Below, one piece after another: positions 11,060-12,054 of a DNA stretch of 12,054 bases. The notes beneath the pieces are model-generated. The model did not search any database and was not told the origin of the DNA. It saw only the letters and a list, made by a program, of their open reading frames with translations. Made by a program: the position numbers and the translations under genes. This stretch comes from an uncultured Clostridia bacterium. GTDB lineage: Bacteria; Bacillota; Clostridia; Christensenellales; UBA1242. Location of the stretch: assembly GCA_945937975.1 (NCBI GenBank), contig CAMEUD010000030.1:1-12054 (forward strand), read 5' to 3'. Numbering within the stretch: position 1 is the stretch's first letter; the number at the start of each line of letters is the position of its first letter.

Positions 11060-12054
11060 TATAACAATCTTTGAATACAATTTTCAATTCTTTCAAGTGA
11101 TTTATCTTTTCCAAGAAGATAAAGCATTTCTGCTCCACCACCAGGAGTTACAGTTTGTCCGGTAACACCAATACGAACTGTCCACATAGCCTTTCCTATC
11201 TTCATTTCCTTTTCTGTTGCATAATCTTGTATTATTTGGTTAAGTTTTTCAACTGACCAATCATTTTCATTTTTTAATATACTATACATATCTTTTAATA
11301 TTTCAAGTGAACCAGCTTTGTCCAATTTATTCTTCTTGTTTTCAAAAAGTCCAAGGTCAAAATCTTGATAATCATCTAAAAAATCAAAGAAATGTGCAAT
11401 TTCACTTAATTTATTAATTCTGCTTTGGCATAATGTTGATGCAAAATCCCATTTCTCTTTTATATTTTCACTCAATTCATTTGTATAATTTTTTGCGAGT
11501 TCCAAAAACATTTCTCTTGGCAATTCTTTAATATACAAACTGTTAAACCAGTCAAGTTTTTTATAGTCAAAAACTGCATCAGTTTTAATAATTCCATTAA
11601 CATCAAAAAGTTCAATCAACTCTTCAAGAGAGAAAATCTCCCTTTCTTGTTTTGGGCTCCAACCTAGCAAAGATATATAGTTAATTATTGCTTCTGGCAA
11701 ATATCCGTCTTGAACCAATTGAGCAAAACTAACTGCACCATGACGCTTGCTTAACTTACTTACTGTTCCATCTGCATTTTGCCCCATTATCGTAGACAAG
11801 TGTATTGTTCTTGGTGGTGTCCAACCAAATGCTTCATACAAAAGTTGATATTTTGGAGTTGAAGAAATATATTCTTTCCCACGAATAACATCGCTAATTT
11901 TCATAAGGTGGTCGTCAACAACATTTGCAAAATTGTATGTTGGCATACCATCACTTTTAAGCAAAATTTGATCATCAAGTGATGAATTCTCAACTGTTAT
12001 ATCTCCATAGATTTCATCGTGAAAAGTAGTTGTCCCATCAAGTGGCACTTTTTG
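11059..12054 (-). CDS. gltX: Glutamyl-tRNA synthetase, C-terminal two thirds (cut by window edge)
   Basis: Class I aminoacyl-tRNA synthetase that charges tRNA-Glu (and, where GatCAB is present, also tRNA-Gln). The visible 331 residues begin inside the catalytic domain. They include LKSDGMPTYNFANVVDDHLM, IRGKEYISSTPKYQLLYEAFGW and the KMSKS-type loop KLSKRHG (about 100-106 of the visible part). The anticodon-binding domains follow, ending with TVRIGVTGQTVTPGGGAEMLYLLG, typical of GluRS. The frame stays open to position 12054 (reading QKVPLDGTT), so the N-terminal part with the HIGH motif lies outside; a GTG at 12048 is an internal valine, not a start. Whether it is the only GluRS or one of two copies cannot be told from here. 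Confidence 0.95.
   Translation of the reverse strand, partial: QKVPLDGTTTFHDEIYGDITVENSSLDDQILLKSDGMPTYNFANVVDDHLMKISDVIRGKEYISSTPKYQLLYEAFGWTPPRTIHLSTIMGQNADGTVSKLSKRHGAVSFAQLVQDGYLPEAIINYISLLGWSPKQEREIFSLEELIELFDVNGIIKTDAVFDYKKLDWFNSLYIKELPREMFLELAKNYTNELSENIKEKWDFASTLCQSRINKLSEIAHFFDFLDDYQDFDLGLFENKKNKLDKAGSLEILKDMYSILKNENDWSVEKLNQIIQDYATEKEMKIGKAMWTVRIGVTGQTVTPGGGAEMLYLLGKDKSLERIENCIQRLL

Noticed and set aside
1..12054. Alternative genetic code with TGA as tryptophan or glycine, suggested by the lack of TGA stops
   Set aside because: No recognised gene is interrupted by an in-frame TGA, and the conserved Trp positions use TGG.
1..12054. CRISPR array, tandem repeat arrays, integrase, transposase or phage gene
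   Set aside because: I read both strands for direct repeats with regular spacers and for the relevant protein motifs and found none.

Overview
The window is a strongly AT-rich, gene-dense bacterial chromosome segment. Several traits suggest a low-GC Gram-positive bacterium (Bacillota), possibly an uncultured gut Clostridia-like lineage. It has diaminopimelate epimerase, a YitT membrane protein, a VanW/YoaR-type envelope protein, a zinc-ligand (C-C-C-H) type ribosomal protein S18, the order rpsF-ssb-rpsR, and GGAGG-type ribosome binding sites. The genus is not resolvable from the sequence. All 14 visible stop codons are TAA and tryptophan is TGG throughout, so nothing indicates a reassigned code.

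Layout. Positions 1-290 hold the start of dapF on the minus strand (cut by the window edge). It diverges from a yitT-family gene (396-1448), which converges on truA (1470-2228, minus). Next come an initiator tRNA-fMet (2345-2420), an unknown 83-residue gene and ndk (both minus). From 3434 to 8800 lies a stretch of envelope and unknown genes. It contains a membrane-anchored, probably inactive LytM/M23-like protein (3434-4495), an orphan HicB-like protein (4537-4809), an unknown small gene (4923-5114), a VanW/YoaR-type protein (5203-6702), a cytoplasmic transglutaminase-fold protein (6820-8226) and an unknown 164-residue protein (8306-8800). A 113-bp palindromic, MITE-like element (8864-8976) separates this stretch from the rpsR-ssb-rpsF operon (9068-10080, minus). 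The right end holds an unknown 239-residue protein (10304-11023) and the 3' two thirds of gltX (11059-12054, minus, cut by the window edge).

Expression signals are unusually readable. Many genes have a TTGACA-like box, a 17-nt spacer and a TATAAT-like box. Compact A/T hairpins close the gene ends, and several act in both directions between convergent genes. Three genes (truA, the LytM-like gene and the transglutaminase-like gene) have no ribosome binding site, and their -10 box ends only 6-7 nt before the ATG. This is the geometry of leaderless mRNAs, and it is the most notable pattern here.

The genes mostly serve housekeeping: lysine/peptidoglycan precursor synthesis (dapF), tRNA modification and charging (truA, gltX), initiation (tRNA-fMet), nucleotide balance (ndk), and ribosome plus replication (rpsF-ssb-rpsR). 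The unknown and envelope genes between them are mostly single transcription units rather than an obvious multi-gene system. I do not see a CRISPR array, phage, integrase or transposase gene, and no convincing new defence system.
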